A stretch of 64,000 bases of DNA from Rickettsiales bacterium (GCA_024304995.1 JAMWZD010000001.1:62001-126000); one strand, 5' to 3'. Shown: positions 53,096-61,270, counted from the stretch's first letter. Program-made: numbers and translations. The notes: a model not told the origin generated them from the sequence alone.

Positions 53096-53446
53096 TTATT
53101 TTGAAGCAATCTCGGTAGGCATATCATTTGCTATCTGCAGTGAGTGAATTTCAACTACACTTCCCAGATTTGCAATCGAATAGCCATATTCTCCGCTTAT
53201 TGCCACTTCGTCACCTAACACCACTTTGTTGGCGTGCTGCCCTTCAACCACCAGAATGTCACCTGTTGCGCTTTTCAACATGAATTGATTATCTGCACGA
53301 TCTACCGATGCGACTTCGCCTTTAAACATTTCCAAATTCTTTTGTGAGATTGTCATGTCTATAATAATCATTACTGCAAACATGCACATGCATAATGCCA
53401 GCAACTTAATAAATACTAAATCATTGTTCTTCATTACATTTTCCAT
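53096..53446 (-). CDS. Hypothetical small membrane-anchored protein with beta-rich domain
   Basis: Not recognised. 116 residues. One membrane helix lies at about 12-30 (FIKLLALCMCMFAVMIIID). The following 75 residues look like a small five-strand beta barrel: MFKGEVASVDRADNQFMLKS, GDILVVEGQHANKVVLGDEVAISGEYGY. That is reminiscent of an OB-fold, but only by pattern. A perfect TATAAT lies 8 nt before the ATG and there is no Shine-Dalgarno sequence, so the mRNA may be leaderless. Met codon 5 is an alternative start. Confidence 0.55.
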   Translation of the reverse strand: MENVMKNNDLVFIKLLALCMCMFAVMIIIDMTISQKNLEMFKGEVASVDRADNQFMLKSATGDILVVEGQHANKVVLGDEVAISGEYGYSIANLGSVVEIHSLQIANDMPTEIASK

Positions 53447-53454
53447 AATTTAAG

Positions 53455-53460
53455 ATTATA
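53455..53460 (-). promoter_or_regulatory. -10 box 8 nt upstream of a start codon
   Basis: The consensus TATAAT (minus strand 53460-53455) ends 8 nt before the ATG at 53446. A convincing -35 box at the right distance is not seen, so the call rests on the -10 alone. Confidence 0.3.
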
Positions 53461-53524
53461 GATAATAATATTCTTTTGATATAATGGGATTCTGGTAAGA
53501 TATTAATTTTGCATTAATGAGGTA

Positions 53525-53558
53525 ATAAAAAAGATTGACTGTTTTGTCAGTCAATCTT
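53525..53558 (-). terminator. Intrinsic terminator of the small membrane gene at 53571
   Basis: AAGATTGACTG (53531-53541) and CAGTCAATCTT (53548-53558) form a perfect 11-bp stem with a 6-nt loop. On the minus strand a TTTTTT run follows immediately. Confidence 0.9.
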
Positions 53559-53570
53559 CAAAAAATAGTC

Positions 53571-53747
53571 TTATTCTAATTCGTCATTTTCATATGATTC
53601 GGAGTCTGCGAACATAAATCCTATAAACGATAAGAACCCTAAAATAATAGCCATCCAACCATATGATCTGGCATCAATGATGATAGCTATAACCATCATC
53701 AAGATAACAAGACTTGAAAACACGCCTAAAATTTTTTGGAACAACAT
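53571..53747 (-). CDS. Small two-helix membrane protein, 58 aa
   Basis: Not recognised. Two hydrophobic segments (about 5-25 and 30-48) lead to an acidic end (DSESYENDELE). ATG 53747 has AAGGG about 8 nt upstream, deciding the start; an in-frame extension to 53834 would run through the upstream terminator and gene end. It lies between two hairpin terminators and is a separate unit or a read-through tail of the gene at 53813. Confidence 0.55.
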   Translation of the reverse strand: MLFQKILGVFSSLVILMMVIAIIIDARSYGWMAIILGFLSFIGFMFADSESYENDELE

Positions 53748-53761
53748 AATAACACCCTTGC

Positions 53762-53800
53762 ACAAAAAATAATGGTTATCAGCCAAAAGCCAATAACCAT
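53762..53800 (-). terminator. Intrinsic terminator of the Ser/Asp-rich protein gene
   Basis: ATGGTTAT (53772-53779) and ATAACCAT (53793-53800) form the outer stem. The 13-nt interior contains GGCTTTTGGCT-type bases that add weak pairing. On the minus strand TATTTTTTG follows. Confidence 0.75.
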
Positions 53801-53812
53801 ATAAAACATTAA

Positions 53813-54310
53813 TTAGTCGTCTAATCCGCCACAATCGCTAGAGTCATAGTCTGACCCAGAATCGTAGCTTGAGCTACTATCAGAATCGCAACTACCAGAA
53901 CTATAGCTACTGCCTGTGGATGTTGACTGGTTTCGATTATTATCGAAACTATCATCCATCGCTCCTAAGACATACAAATCAAGTAAGTCATTAGAGTCAT
54001 TTCGTGACGCAGGTGACTTTTTGGCTGTTGTATTTGTTTTAGCAGCCGTTTGAGAACTAACTTTCTTAGTCTGTTCTTTCGCTGTAGTTATCTTGGTTGT
54101 TTTAACGTTATCGTCATATGCGTGAGAATCCAAATTAATCGGTCTGTTTGCATAACTTTCATCTTCCTCATCATCTTTAAAAAATATTGGCAATGCGATT
54201 GAGCTGAATGCTCCTAACACACCAATGATGAACACTGGCTTTGATTTGAACCCAGCAATTGCAAGACAAACGAAAGCAAGGAAAGCGGCGATGCTTTTTT
54301 TTCCAATCAT
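53813..54310 (-). CDS. Membrane protein with Ser/Asp-rich C-terminal tail
   Basis: Not recognised. 165 residues. Two membrane segments lie near 8-20 and 26-45 (AAFLAFVCLAIAGF, VFIIGVLGAFSSIALPIFF). A Lys/Thr-rich linker (about 70-100) follows. The last 40 residues are almost only Ser, Asp, Tyr and Gly with two Cys (SSGSCDSDSSSSYDSGSDYD). The tail resembles the acidic Ser/Cys-rich ends of some bacterial TPM- or YgcG-type small proteins by composition only. It is AT-rich. Confidence 0.55.
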   Translation of the reverse strand: MIGKKSIAAFLAFVCLAIAGFKSKPVFIIGVLGAFSSIALPIFFKDDEEDESYANRPINLDSHAYDDNVKTTKITTAKEQTKKVSSQTAAKTNTTAKKSPASRNDSNDLLDLYVLGAMDDSFDNNRNQSTSTGSSYSSGSCDSDSSSSYDSGSDYDSSDCGGLDD

Positions 54311-54449
54311 GATTTTAAGAAAATGGGGTAAACAATATGTTATTTCTAACCACGCATCTGCGCAAAATATCGTTTATATTATTTTAGCGCGTTGCGAAAA
54401 AATAAAAATAACGATGTCCGTATAGCGCCATATTGCACTGATAGCAATA

Positions 54450-55031
54450 TTATTTTTGCGTTTGCGCCACTTTCCGCAACGCTTCAGGATATGCCAGATG
54501 TTCCACCTCATGCACGCGTTGCTGCAAATCCTCTGCCGTGTCCCCGTCCAAAATCGGCACACGTTTTTGCACAATAATTTCCCCTGCATCCATTTCTGGC
54601 ACGACATAATGCACGGTGCAACCTGCTTCTTTTTTACCGTCTGCCAATGCGCGGGCGTGGGTGTCTAATCCTTTATAGTCTGGCAGTAAAGACGGGTGAA
54701 TGTTGAGCATACGCCCCTCCCATTTATTGACGAAATCAGGGGTGAGCAAGCGCATGAACCCTGCCAGACAGACAAGCTGCGCATCACTGCTAAGAATAGC
54801 ATCATGCAATGCCGCATCAAACGCCTCGCGCCCATCATAATCTTTATGTGAAATCACTTTCGTGGGGATGCCTGCTTTTGCCGCACGCTCCAGCCCGTAA
54901 GCCTTTGCTTTGTTGGAAATCACCTGCACAATCCGCGCGGGATAGTCTGGCTGGGCGCAGGCATCAATCAACGCCTGGAGGTTTGAGCCATTACCAGAGA
55001 TGAGAACGGAGACGGGAATTTTTTGTGTCAT
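54450..55031 (-). CDS. purN: Phosphoribosylglycinamide formyltransferase
   Basis: This enzyme transfers a formyl group from 10-formyl-THF to GAR in purine synthesis. It has 193 residues. Motifs: LISGNGSNLQALIDA at the N-terminus, and NIHPSLLPDYKGLDTHARAL with catalytic His in the HPSLLP segment and Asp further on (PEMDAGEII). It is separated from purM by 16 kb. No clear terminator; an AATATTGC/GCAATAT hairpin lies just downstream without a T-run. Confidence 0.95.
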   Translation of the reverse strand: MTQKIPVSVLISGNGSNLQALIDACAQPDYPARIVQVISNKAKAYGLERAAKAGIPTKVISHKDYDGREAFDAALHDAILSSDAQLVCLAGFMRLLTPDFVNKWEGRMLNIHPSLLPDYKGLDTHARALADGKKEAGCTVHYVVPEMDAGEIIVQKRVPILDGDTAEDLQQRVHEVEHLAYPEALRKVAQTQK

Positions 55032-55103
55032 GGTTGAACTATAGCTCAGCAGTGCGAAAATGACAAAAAAAATGCGTCCAACGTGGGCGCATAAAGATAT
55101 TAT

Positions 55104-55277
55104 CTATGATTTTGCTTTGGGTTTGCATTCAGGGAAGCAGTATCGAAAATACACCTTTATCCTTCCGCTACCATCATTAAGATATTCGGTTGAAACAATT
55201 CGTTTGCAGTCATCTTTTTGCAGTAATGCATCGCGTGATGCAAGAAATTGTTTTTCATTATGGTATAAAATAAACAT
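55104..55277 (-). CDS. Possible small Cys-containing protein, 57 aa
   Basis: A short frame in the 295-bp gap between tlpA and purN. The product has three cysteines and a beta-strand-like middle (KRIVSTEYLNDGSGRIKVYFRYC). Codons upstream (LIIVYGQSCT) remain open and hydrophobic back to a CTG, so a non-ATG start giving a short signal is possible. No Shine-Dalgarno sequence. It is the only substantial content of the gap; it might instead be a gene remnant. Confidence 0.35.
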   Translation of the reverse strand: MFILYHNEKQFLASRDALLQKDDCKRIVSTEYLNDGSGRIKVYFRYCFPECKPKAKS

Positions 55278-55326
55278 GGTGCAACTTTGCCCATAAACAA
55301 TGATCAGCTTTTATTGCTAACGTAAA

Positions 55327-55875
55327 TTACTCCTGCACGTCAATCTCTTTCAGGTTCATCAGGCGTTTAATATCTTCACTTAACCAATCCACTTCCCCCT
55401 GCACAGTGGCAATTAAATTCCCCTCTGCATCCAGCAAAAAAGACATTGGCAAGCCTTTCATCATCAGCTTGCGAAACTCCAGATTTTTCTTATCATGAAA
55501 GGAAGCCAGATCTTCCAGCTTATGCTCTGCAACAAACGGTGTGATGGCATCAAACCCGTTTCTGTCTTCGTTAATCAGAAAAATTTTTAGCTTCTCGCCA
55601 AATTTGCGCTGCAATGCCTGAAAATGCGGCATTTCACGGATGCAGGGCGTGCACCATGTTGCCCAGAAATTCACAATGCGAGGTGTGCCGTTAAAGTCTG
55701 AAAGCTGGTGCTTGTTGCCTTCAGCGTCATAAAATGCAATATCGGGAAACGGCTCAATCATTTGCTCTACATAAATTGGGCTGCCATCGCGCAGTGGCTC
55801 TGGCGGTGTGGCGTTTCCTGCGTTAAAAAACAGCAAGGAAAGAGTGATGGCTTGTAAGAGTGTTGAAATTCTCAT
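55327..55875 (-). CDS. tlpA: TlpA-family thioredoxin-like protein
   Basis: This 182-residue exported thiol-disulfide protein has a signal peptide (about 1-22, ending NAGNA). The thioredoxin fold carries the active site [15 protein letters not shown], and [13 protein letters not shown] has the cis-proline. TlpA-type proteins keep periplasmic cysteines reduced for cytochrome oxidase or cytochrome c maturation. ATG 55875 gives a proper signal peptide and lies only 11 bp from the divergent argH start. Confidence 0.88.
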   Translation of the reverse strand: MRISTLLQAITLSLLFFNAGNATPPEPLRDGSPIYVEQMIEPFPDIAFYDAEGNKHQLSDFNGTPRIVNFWATWCTPCIREMPHFQALQRKFGEKLKIFLINEDRNGFDAITPFVAEHKLEDLASFHDKKNLEFRKLMMKGLPMSFLLDAEGNLIATVQGEVDWLSEDIKRLMNLKEIDVQE

Positions 55876-55886
55876 ATAAGCATAGG

Positions 55887-57317
55887 ATGACAGAAAAACT
55901 CTACAACGACAACTTGCAAAATAGTAATCAAGGCAATGCAAACCCTATGTGGGGCGGGCATTTTAAAGATGGTGCGCATGATATTATGGCTCAGATTAAT
56001 GCATCTATCGGCTTTGACAATAAACTCTATAAGCAAGATATTCGCGGCTCTTTGGCGCATGTTGCCATGCTGGCGCATTCTGGCATTGTGACAGATGCAG
56101 AAGCAGAGCAAATCAGCAATGGCTTGCGCCAGATTGAAAGCGAAATTGCCGATGGCAAAATGGTGTGGAAACCTGAACTGGAAGACATCCACATGCATGT
56201 GGAAGCACGGCTGAAAGAATTGCTGGGTGATGTGGCAGGCAAATTGCATACGGCACGTTCACGCAATGATCAGGTGGCGACAGATTTCAAACTATATTGC
56301 ATGGATGCATGTGACGGCATGGCGCAGCTTATCACGCAGTTGCAAAATGCATTGCTGACTCAGGCAGAAGAACATGCGGATACCATCATGCCAGGCTTCA
56401 CCCATCTGCAAACCGCGCAGCCTGTCACCTTTGGTCATCATCTTCATGCATATGTGGAAATGCTGCAACGTGACAAAACCCGCTTTCAGGATGCGCGTAC
56501 GCGCATGAAACAATGCCCGCTGGGCAGTGCGGCTTTGGCTGGCACGTCATTCCCCATCAACCGCAACATGACGGCGCAGGCATTGGGATTTGATGCACCA
56601 ACGCGCAATTCACTCGATGGTGTGGGCAGCCGTGATTTTGCACTGGAATTTTTAAGCACTGCCAGCATTTGCGGTGCGCATCTGTCTCGTCTGGCAGAAG
56701 AACTGGTCATCTGGTCTTCGGCATTGGTTGGCTTTGTCACGTTGCCTGAAAACTTCACCTCAGGCAGCTCCATCATGCCACAAAAGCGCAACCCTGATGC
56801 TGCGGAATTAGTCCGCGCAAAAACAGGGCGTTTGAATGGCAACCTGATTCACTTGCTAACGGTAATTAAAGGCACGGCACTGGCATATAATAAAGACTTA
56901 CAGGAAGATAAAGAACCCGTATTTGATACGGTTGATGCGCTGCATTTATGTCTGTCTGCAACTACGCATATGATTGCGGGGATTGAGGTGAATAAAGATG
57001 CAATGCTCCGCGCAGCATCGGACGGGTTTTCCACCGCAACGGATCTGGCAGACTGGCTGGTGCGTGAATTAGGGATGCCGTTCAGAGATGCGCACCACGT
57101 TACAGGAAAAATCGTCAATCTGGCAGAAGAAAAAGAGTGTTATTTATGGGATATTCCATTGCGCGAGATGCAGGAAGTGGAACCACGCATCACCGAAGAT
57201 GTCTTTAACGTGTTAAGCGTGCATCACAGCGTTAAAAGCCGCACCTCATATGGCGGCACTGCACCTGACAATGTGCGCGAAGCGATCAGACAAGCAAGGA
57301 AAGATTATGATATTTAA
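55887..57317 (+). CDS. argH: Argininosuccinate lyase
   Basis: This enzyme catalyses the last step of arginine synthesis, splitting argininosuccinate into arginine and fumarate. It has 476 residues. Motifs: [16 protein letters not shown] near residue 112, and the fumarase/lyase superfamily signature [18 protein letters not shown] near residue 295. ATG 55887 matches the family start. It is followed by the palindromic repeat, an LptM-like lipoprotein and lysA, a recurring alphaproteobacterial order. Confidence 0.96.
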   Translation: MTEKLYNDNLQNSNQGNANPMWGGHFKDGAHDIMAQINASIGFDNKLYKQDIRGSLAHVAMLAHSGIVTDAEAEQISNGLRQIESEIADGKMVWKPELEDIHMHVEARLKELLGDVAGKLHTARSRNDQVATDFKLYCMDACDGMAQLITQLQNALLTQAEEHADTIMPGFTHLQTAQPVTFGHHLHAYVEMLQRDKTRFQDARTRMKQCPLGSAALAGTSFPINRNMTAQALGFDAPTRNSLDGVGSRDFALEFLSTASICGAHLSRLAEELVIWSSALVGFVTLPENFTSGSSIMPQKRNPDAAELVRAKTGRLNGNLIHLLTVIKGTALAYNKDLQEDKEPVFDTVDALHLCLSATTHMIAGIEVNKDAMLRAASDGFSTATDLADWLVRELGMPFRDAHHVTGKIVNLAEEKECYLWDIPLREMQEVEPRITEDVFNVLSVHHSVKSRTSYGGTAPDNVREAIRQARKDYDI

Positions 57318-57327
57318 TTCACTTCTC

Positions 57328-57422
57328 GTCATCCTGAGCGCAGCGAAGGATCCATCCCTCCACTCGCGCCAAGCATATGTGGCAACATGGATTCTTCAAT
57401 CGCTTCGCTCATTCAGAATGAC
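57328..57422. repeat. Dispersed palindromic repeat, copy 3
   Basis: The left arm starts GTCATCCTGAGCGCAGCG (57328), and the right arm ends GCTTCGCTCATTCAGAATGAC (57422). The middle is about 35 nt and unrelated to the other copies. The repeat fills the argH-to-lptM gap. The ATG in its last bases (57418) is in frame with the downstream lipoprotein. Confidence 0.85.
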
Positions 57423-57426
57423 AAAA

Positions 57427-57567
57427 ATGCTGGTAAATACATTTAGTCTGATGCTTGTTATGATGACATTAAGCGCCTGCGGCATTAAAGGGGATTTAGT
57501 GCGCCCGTCAGACATTCCCGCTTATGAAGAAAAACTGGAGAAGCGTGATGGATCACTTCCTTTATAA
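57427..57567 (+). CDS. lptM: LptM-like (YifL) small lipoprotein
   Basis: This 46-residue lipoprotein has a hydrophobic signal segment and lipobox LSAC. It is followed by CGIKGDLVRPSD, matching the CGLKGPLYxP pattern of LptM/YifL, a small lipoprotein that helps assemble the LptD-LptE lipopolysaccharide translocon. An in-frame ATG at 57418, inside the palindromic repeat, could extend it by three residues. It overlaps lysA by 20 nt. The argH-lptM-lysA order is conserved in the class. Confidence 0.75.
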   Translation: MLVNTFSLMLVMMTLSACGIKGDLVRPSDIPAYEEKLEKRDGSLPL

Positions 57568-58792
57568 AGATGGCACACTGCACGCAGAAGACGTGCCACT
57601 CGCTAAAATTGCGGAGGAAGTTGGCACGCCATTTTACGTCTATTCCACGGCAACCTTGCAGCGTCATTTCAATGTGTTCTTGGATGGGTTAAAAACACTG
57701 AATCCGCTGATTTGCTTTGCGGTCAAATCCAACTCCAACCCGCATGTGTTGCGGGTGCTTTCTGCGTGTGGCGCAGGGGCGGATGTGGTCTCTGCAGGTG
57801 AAATTCGGCTGGCGATGGCTGCGGGCATTCCTGCAAATAAAATTATTTTCTCAGGTGTGGGAAAGCAACGTGATGAAATAGCCTATGCATTGCAGCAAGG
57901 GGTATTCCAGTTTAACGTGGAATCCGTGCCAGAATTGCGCGTGATTAATGAAGAAGCGGGCAAGCTGGGTGTCAAAGCTCCCATCGCCCTGCGCGTCAAC
58001 CCTAATGTGGATGCTGGCACACATGAGAAAATCACCACAGGCACAAAAACCTCAAAATTCGGCATAGAGATTGAGCAAGCACCAGAGATTTACGCCTTAG
58101 CAGCCTCCCTGCCCCATATTACCATTCAGGGCGTGTCAGTGCATATTGGCTCTCAACTTACCAAGCTGGACCCCTTCCGCGCAGCATATGAGCGGGTGCG
58201 CGTCTTTGTGGAAACCATGCGCGAGGCAGGTCACCCCATCAAGGTGGTTGATTTGGGCGGTGGCTTGGGCATTCCCTATGAACGCGCACTGGGTGAACCT
58301 CCCTTGCCAACGGATTATGGTGCAATGGTGGCGGAAGTGATGGACGGGCTGGACGCACAATTTGCCTTTGAACCTGGCAGGCTGATTGCAGGCAATGCAG
58401 GGCTGCTGGTTGCCAGTACATTATACGTCAAAGAGACAGAATTGCAGGATTTCTTGATTGTTGATGCTGCCATGAATGACCTGATACGCCCTGCCATGTA
58501 TGGTGCGCATCATGATGTGATGGCGGTGGATGACCAACCGCATGACACGCCGTATCACATTGTCGGTCCCGTCTGCGAATCCAGCGATATTTTTGGCAAA
58601 GGGCTGAAATTACCCGCTATGCAGGAAAATAACCTGCTTGCCTTCCGCAGCGCAGGCGCATATGGCGCAGTGATGAGCAACGAATATAACGCACGACCGC
58701 TCATCCCCGAAGTGCTGGTGGACGGTTCAAACTATAAAGTCATCCGCACTCGCCCGACTTATGATGAGATGTTAGCGCGCTATTCCTTATAG
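57548..58792 (+). CDS. lysA: Diaminopimelate decarboxylase
   Basis: This PLP enzyme makes lysine from meso-diaminopimelate. It has 414 residues. The PLP lysine is in CFAVKSNSNPHVL (near residue 58). HIGSQ follows near 200, then VVDLGGGLGIPY, EPGRLIAGNAG and the C-terminal VCESSDIF / RSAGAYGAVMSNEYNARP. ATG 57548 is preceded by GGAG at 7 nt; an in-frame ATG at 57524 adds an unrelated start. It is coupled to lptM. Confidence 0.96.
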   Translation: MDHFLYKDGTLHAEDVPLAKIAEEVGTPFYVYSTATLQRHFNVFLDGLKTLNPLICFAVKSNSNPHVLRVLSACGAGADVVSAGEIRLAMAAGIPANKIIFSGVGKQRDEIAYALQQGVFQFNVESVPELRVINEEAGKLGVKAPIALRVNPNVDAGTHEKITTGTKTSKFGIEIEQAPEIYALAASLPHITIQGVSVHIGSQLTKLDPFRAAYERVRVFVETMREAGHPIKVVDLGGGLGIPYERALGEPPLPTDYGAMVAEVMDGLDAQFAFEPGRLIAGNAGLLVASTLYVKETELQDFLIVDAAMNDLIRPAMYGAHHDVMAVDDQPHDTPYHIVGPVCESSDIFGKGLKLPAMQENNLLAFRSAGAYGAVMSNEYNARPLIPEVLVDGSNYKVIRTRPTYDEMLARYSL

Positions 58793-58843
58793 CTTCTTAA
58801 CGGTGCTTTTGGTGAAGTTATGTTTTAATCTAAGGATATTTAC

Positions 58844-59932
58844 ATGGCTTCACTTTTTGATGCACTCACCATTGGCAGCAACACATTCAAAAACCGTATT
58901 TTCATGGCCCCCCTCACACGCAATCGCGCAGGCGATGGTGATGTGCCACATGAATTAAATGCAGAATATTATGCGCAGCGTGCAGGCGCAGGGCTGATTA
59001 TTTCCGAAGCTACGCAAATTTCACAGCAAGGCAAGGGCTATATTGATACTCCAGGGATTTACACTGATGCGCAGGTGGAAGGCTGGCGCAAAGTGACGAA
59101 AGCAGTGCATGACGAAGGTGGCAAAATGTTTGCGCAGCTTTGGCATGTGGGGCGCATTTCACACACCAGCTTGCAACCGAATGAACAAGCCCCCGTTGCC
59201 CCGTCTGCCATTCGCGCAGATGCGCAAACTTTTATTGGTGAAATGGTGGATGTGTCTGAACCACGCGCACTTTCAGAACAAGACATTAAAGCCGTGATTG
59301 CAGATTATACCCACGCCGCACGCTGCGCCCGTGAAGCGGGTTTTGACGGGGTGGAAGTCCATGCGGCGAATGGTTACCTGATTGACCAATTCATTCAAAG
59401 TGGCACAAACAAACGAAACGACAAATATGGTGGCAATGCCGCCGCCCGCGCACAATTTTTGTTTGATGTGATTGAAGCAGTTGCAGGCATATGGGAATAT
59501 GACTGCATCGGCGTGCGCTTGTCGCCTTGCGGACAGTTTAATGACATGAGTGATGAAAACCCTGAAGCCACCTTCAGCACAGTGATTGCGGGGTTAAATC
59601 GCTATAATCTTGGATATTTGCACATGGTGGAACAATTCCCAGGTTCTGAAACCAGCAAGGAAGAACGCGCCATTCTTAAACGTCTGCGTGGCGAATGGAA
59701 CGGCGCATATATTGCCAATGGCGGGTTTGACAAGGCAAGTGGCGAAGAATACATCCAGTCTGGCGCAGCGGATGCCATTGCTTATGGTCGCCCCTATATT
59801 GCCAATCCTGATCTGGTGCAGCGTTTCAAACATAACGCCACTCTGAATGAACCAGACGAAGAAACATTTTACGGAGGAGGAAAAGAAGGCTACACGGATT
59901 ATCCGACCATGCAACAGGCACAGGCGGCATAA
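58844..59932 (+). CDS. nemA: Old yellow enzyme-family ene-reductase (NemA-like)
   Basis: This 362-residue FMN TIM-barrel oxidoreductase carries MAPLTRNRA, the HVGRISH segment, DGVEVHAANGYLIDQFIQ with the His/Asn pair for substrate carbonyl binding, and AIAYGRPYIANPDLVQRF for FMN phosphate. NemA-type enzymes reduce activated alkenes and electrophilic or nitro compounds with NADPH. AAGGATATTT precedes the ATG. The symbol is by family similarity; the substrate is not predictable. Confidence 0.88.
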   Translation: MASLFDALTIGSNTFKNRIFMAPLTRNRAGDGDVPHELNAEYYAQRAGAGLIISEATQISQQGKGYIDTPGIYTDAQVEGWRKVTKAVHDEGGKMFAQLWHVGRISHTSLQPNEQAPVAPSAIRADAQTFIGEMVDVSEPRALSEQDIKAVIADYTHAARCAREAGFDGVEVHAANGYLIDQFIQSGTNKRNDKYGGNAAARAQFLFDVIEAVAGIWEYDCIGVRLSPCGQFNDMSDENPEATFSTVIAGLNRYNLGYLHMVEQFPGSETSKEERAILKRLRGEWNGAYIANGGFDKASGEEYIQSGAADAIAYGRPYIANPDLVQRFKHNATLNEPDEETFYGGGKEGYTDYPTMQQAQAA

Positions 59933-60025
59933 AAAAATGCATCTGGGCGTGTGTAAAGTGACGAAACATGCTTGCAAGCGCTGCAATGATTGTCTATAAG
60001 CATCAGATACGCTGTTGCGTGGTGT

Positions 60026-60101
60026 GCTCAATTAGCTCAGTTGGTAGAGCAAGGGACTGAAAATCCCTGTGTCCCTGGTTCGAGTCCGGGATTGAGCACC
60101 A
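60026..60101 (+). tRNA. tRNA-Phe (GAA)
   Basis: A 76-nt cloverleaf including encoded CCA. Acceptor GCTCAAT pairs with ATTGAGC; D-arm GCTC/GAGC; anticodon stem-loop GGGACTGAAAATCCC with anticodon GAA; T-arm CCTGG-TTCGAGT-CCGGG; 3' end ACCA. A perfect 20-bp hairpin begins at its last base. Confidence 0.97.
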
Positions 60102-60143
60102 TTTACATATAAAAAAGATTGTGAATCTTTTTTATATGTAAAT
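60101..60143 (+). terminator. 20-bp perfect hairpin after tRNA-Phe
   Basis: Positions 60101-60120 and 60124-60143 are exact reverse complements with a 3-nt loop (GTG). The arms start ATTTACATATA and include A6/T6 blocks. The T6 block in the 3' arm makes this a likely intrinsic terminator for the tRNA on the plus strand. Confidence 0.85.
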
Positions 60144-60238
60144 CACGGTAGTCTTAGCATTTATAAAACGAACAACAGTGAGTTGAAGTAAATGGTTAGA
60201 CGGACGTGTTCCGACCTCCCCACACCTTTAAAACATTT

Positions 60239-60652
60239 ATGGAACTTATCTCCCTTTTCTTTGTGTCGTTTCTGGCAGCGACCATTTTTCCTTTTCAGTC
60301 TGAAGCGCTGCTTGCAACATTGCATCTATCTGGTGATATTAAAGCAGGGCTGCTGGTGATCGTTGCCACAACGGGCAATGTGCTGGGTTCCTGCGTCAAC
60401 TGGTTGCTGGGGCGCTATATTGAGCATTTCAAACATAAACGCTGGTTTCCCGCCAACCAGAAACAGCTCGACCGCGCCACCAGAACGTATCAGAAGTACG
60501 GCGTATGGACACTGCTTCTCGCATGGCTGCCCATCATCGGCGACCCGCTGACGATTATAGCAGGACTGCTCCGCACAAACATCGTACTTTTTATCATTCT
60601 GGTGACGATTGGAAAGGCTGCGCGTTATGTAGCACTGGTGGGGGCTTTGTGA
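60239..60652 (+). CDS. YqaA-type (SNARE-associated/DedA-related) membrane protein
   Basis: This 137-residue membrane protein has the pattern of YqaA/DedA relatives. ELISLFFVSFLAATIFPFQSEALL at the N-terminus is followed by TTGNVLGSCVNWLLGRYI, then YQKYGVWTLLLAWLPIIGDPLTIIAGLLR with the conserved Gly/Asp-Pro. DedA-superfamily proteins are linked to lipid flipping and membrane homeostasis. ATG 60239 gives the family start; an upstream in-frame codon adds hydrophilic residues. Confidence 0.85.
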   Translation: MELISLFFVSFLAATIFPFQSEALLATLHLSGDIKAGLLVIVATTGNVLGSCVNWLLGRYIEHFKHKRWFPANQKQLDRATRTYQKYGVWTLLLAWLPIIGDPLTIIAGLLRTNIVLFIILVTIGKAARYVALVGAL

Positions 60653-60662
60653 AATAAGAATA

Positions 60663-61133
60663 TTACTTTGCCAAATTATAAGATTTCACGTTGTCTTTAA
60701 AATATAAAGATACGTATTTCTCGCATGGACTTACCATAACAGGAACATAATCACTATAATTCTTTAACTGTTCTTTTTTATCTTCGGAAATTACATCATG
60801 ATATTTTTTTCTGTCATACATATATGAAATCACCCAATTAGACTTAAAATGCTGTTTCTTTATATCCAGCAATTTAGCTTGTTTTTTGAAGCCTGTACTA
60901 TAGGCAATATAACGATGTTTCAGAACATAATGTGCAATAATAAACGGCAGTAACACAAACATTCCAGCAGGAATATATTTTCCTATTAGAATAAAAATGA
61001 CTGCGATAGCAATCGGTATCATAATCATATAATTATAACCAAACAAGGCATCGCCGTTTAATCGATCTTCTCGTTCAAACTGACGCACAAGATGACGAAT
61101 TTTTCTCGGATAATAAATTCTCAGGATTTTCAT
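60663..61133 (-). CDS. Orphan membrane protein, paralog A
   Basis: Not recognised. 156 residues. The N-terminus IYYPRKIRHLVRQFEREDRLNGDALFGYN is followed by two membrane helices (about 36-52 and 55-70) and a basic C-terminal domain ending KDNVKSYNLAK. It aligns along its length with the protein encoded at 61424 (YYPRKIRHLVRQ versus FYPKDMRHHIKR, matching tail KSYNLA versus KSNLAF). The two therefore form an inverted paralogous pair around tRNA-Ile. AT-rich. Confidence 0.6.
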   Translation of the reverse strand: MKILRIYYPRKIRHLVRQFEREDRLNGDALFGYNYMIMIPIAIAVIFILIGKYIPAGMFVLLPFIIAHYVLKHRYIAYSTGFKKQAKLLDIKKQHFKSNWVISYMYDRKKYHDVISEDKKEQLKNYSDYVPVMVSPCEKYVSLYFKDNVKSYNLAK

Positions 61134-61193
61134 GAAAGAAGATTAAATGAGTTTACTGCACAAGAAAACAGAAACATTACCACAAACATAAAA

Positions 61194-61270
61194 TGGTGGG
61201 TCTGGGTGGACTTGAACCACCGACCTCACGCTTATCAGGCGTGCACTCTAACCAGCTGAGCTACAGACCC
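61194..61270 (-). tRNA. tRNA-Ile (GAU), not in an rRNA spacer
   Basis: A 77-nt cloverleaf with encoded CCA on the minus strand. The 5' acceptor arm is GGGTCTG, the anticodon loop CTGATAA has anticodon GAT, and the T-loop GGTTCAAGTCC is standard. No 16S or 23S rRNA sequence surrounds it, although this tRNA usually sits in the rRNA spacer of alphaproteobacteria. Confidence 0.97.

Noticed and set aside
55060-55296. 78-codon plus-strand frame in the tlpA-purN gap
   Set aside because: Its product looks random and its 5' end overlaps the purN upstream region; the minus-strand 57-codon frame in the same place looks more protein-like.
60026-61270. Prophage or integrative element at the two tRNA genes
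   Set aside because: No integrase, transposase or repeated tRNA 3' end (att site) is visible in this interval.
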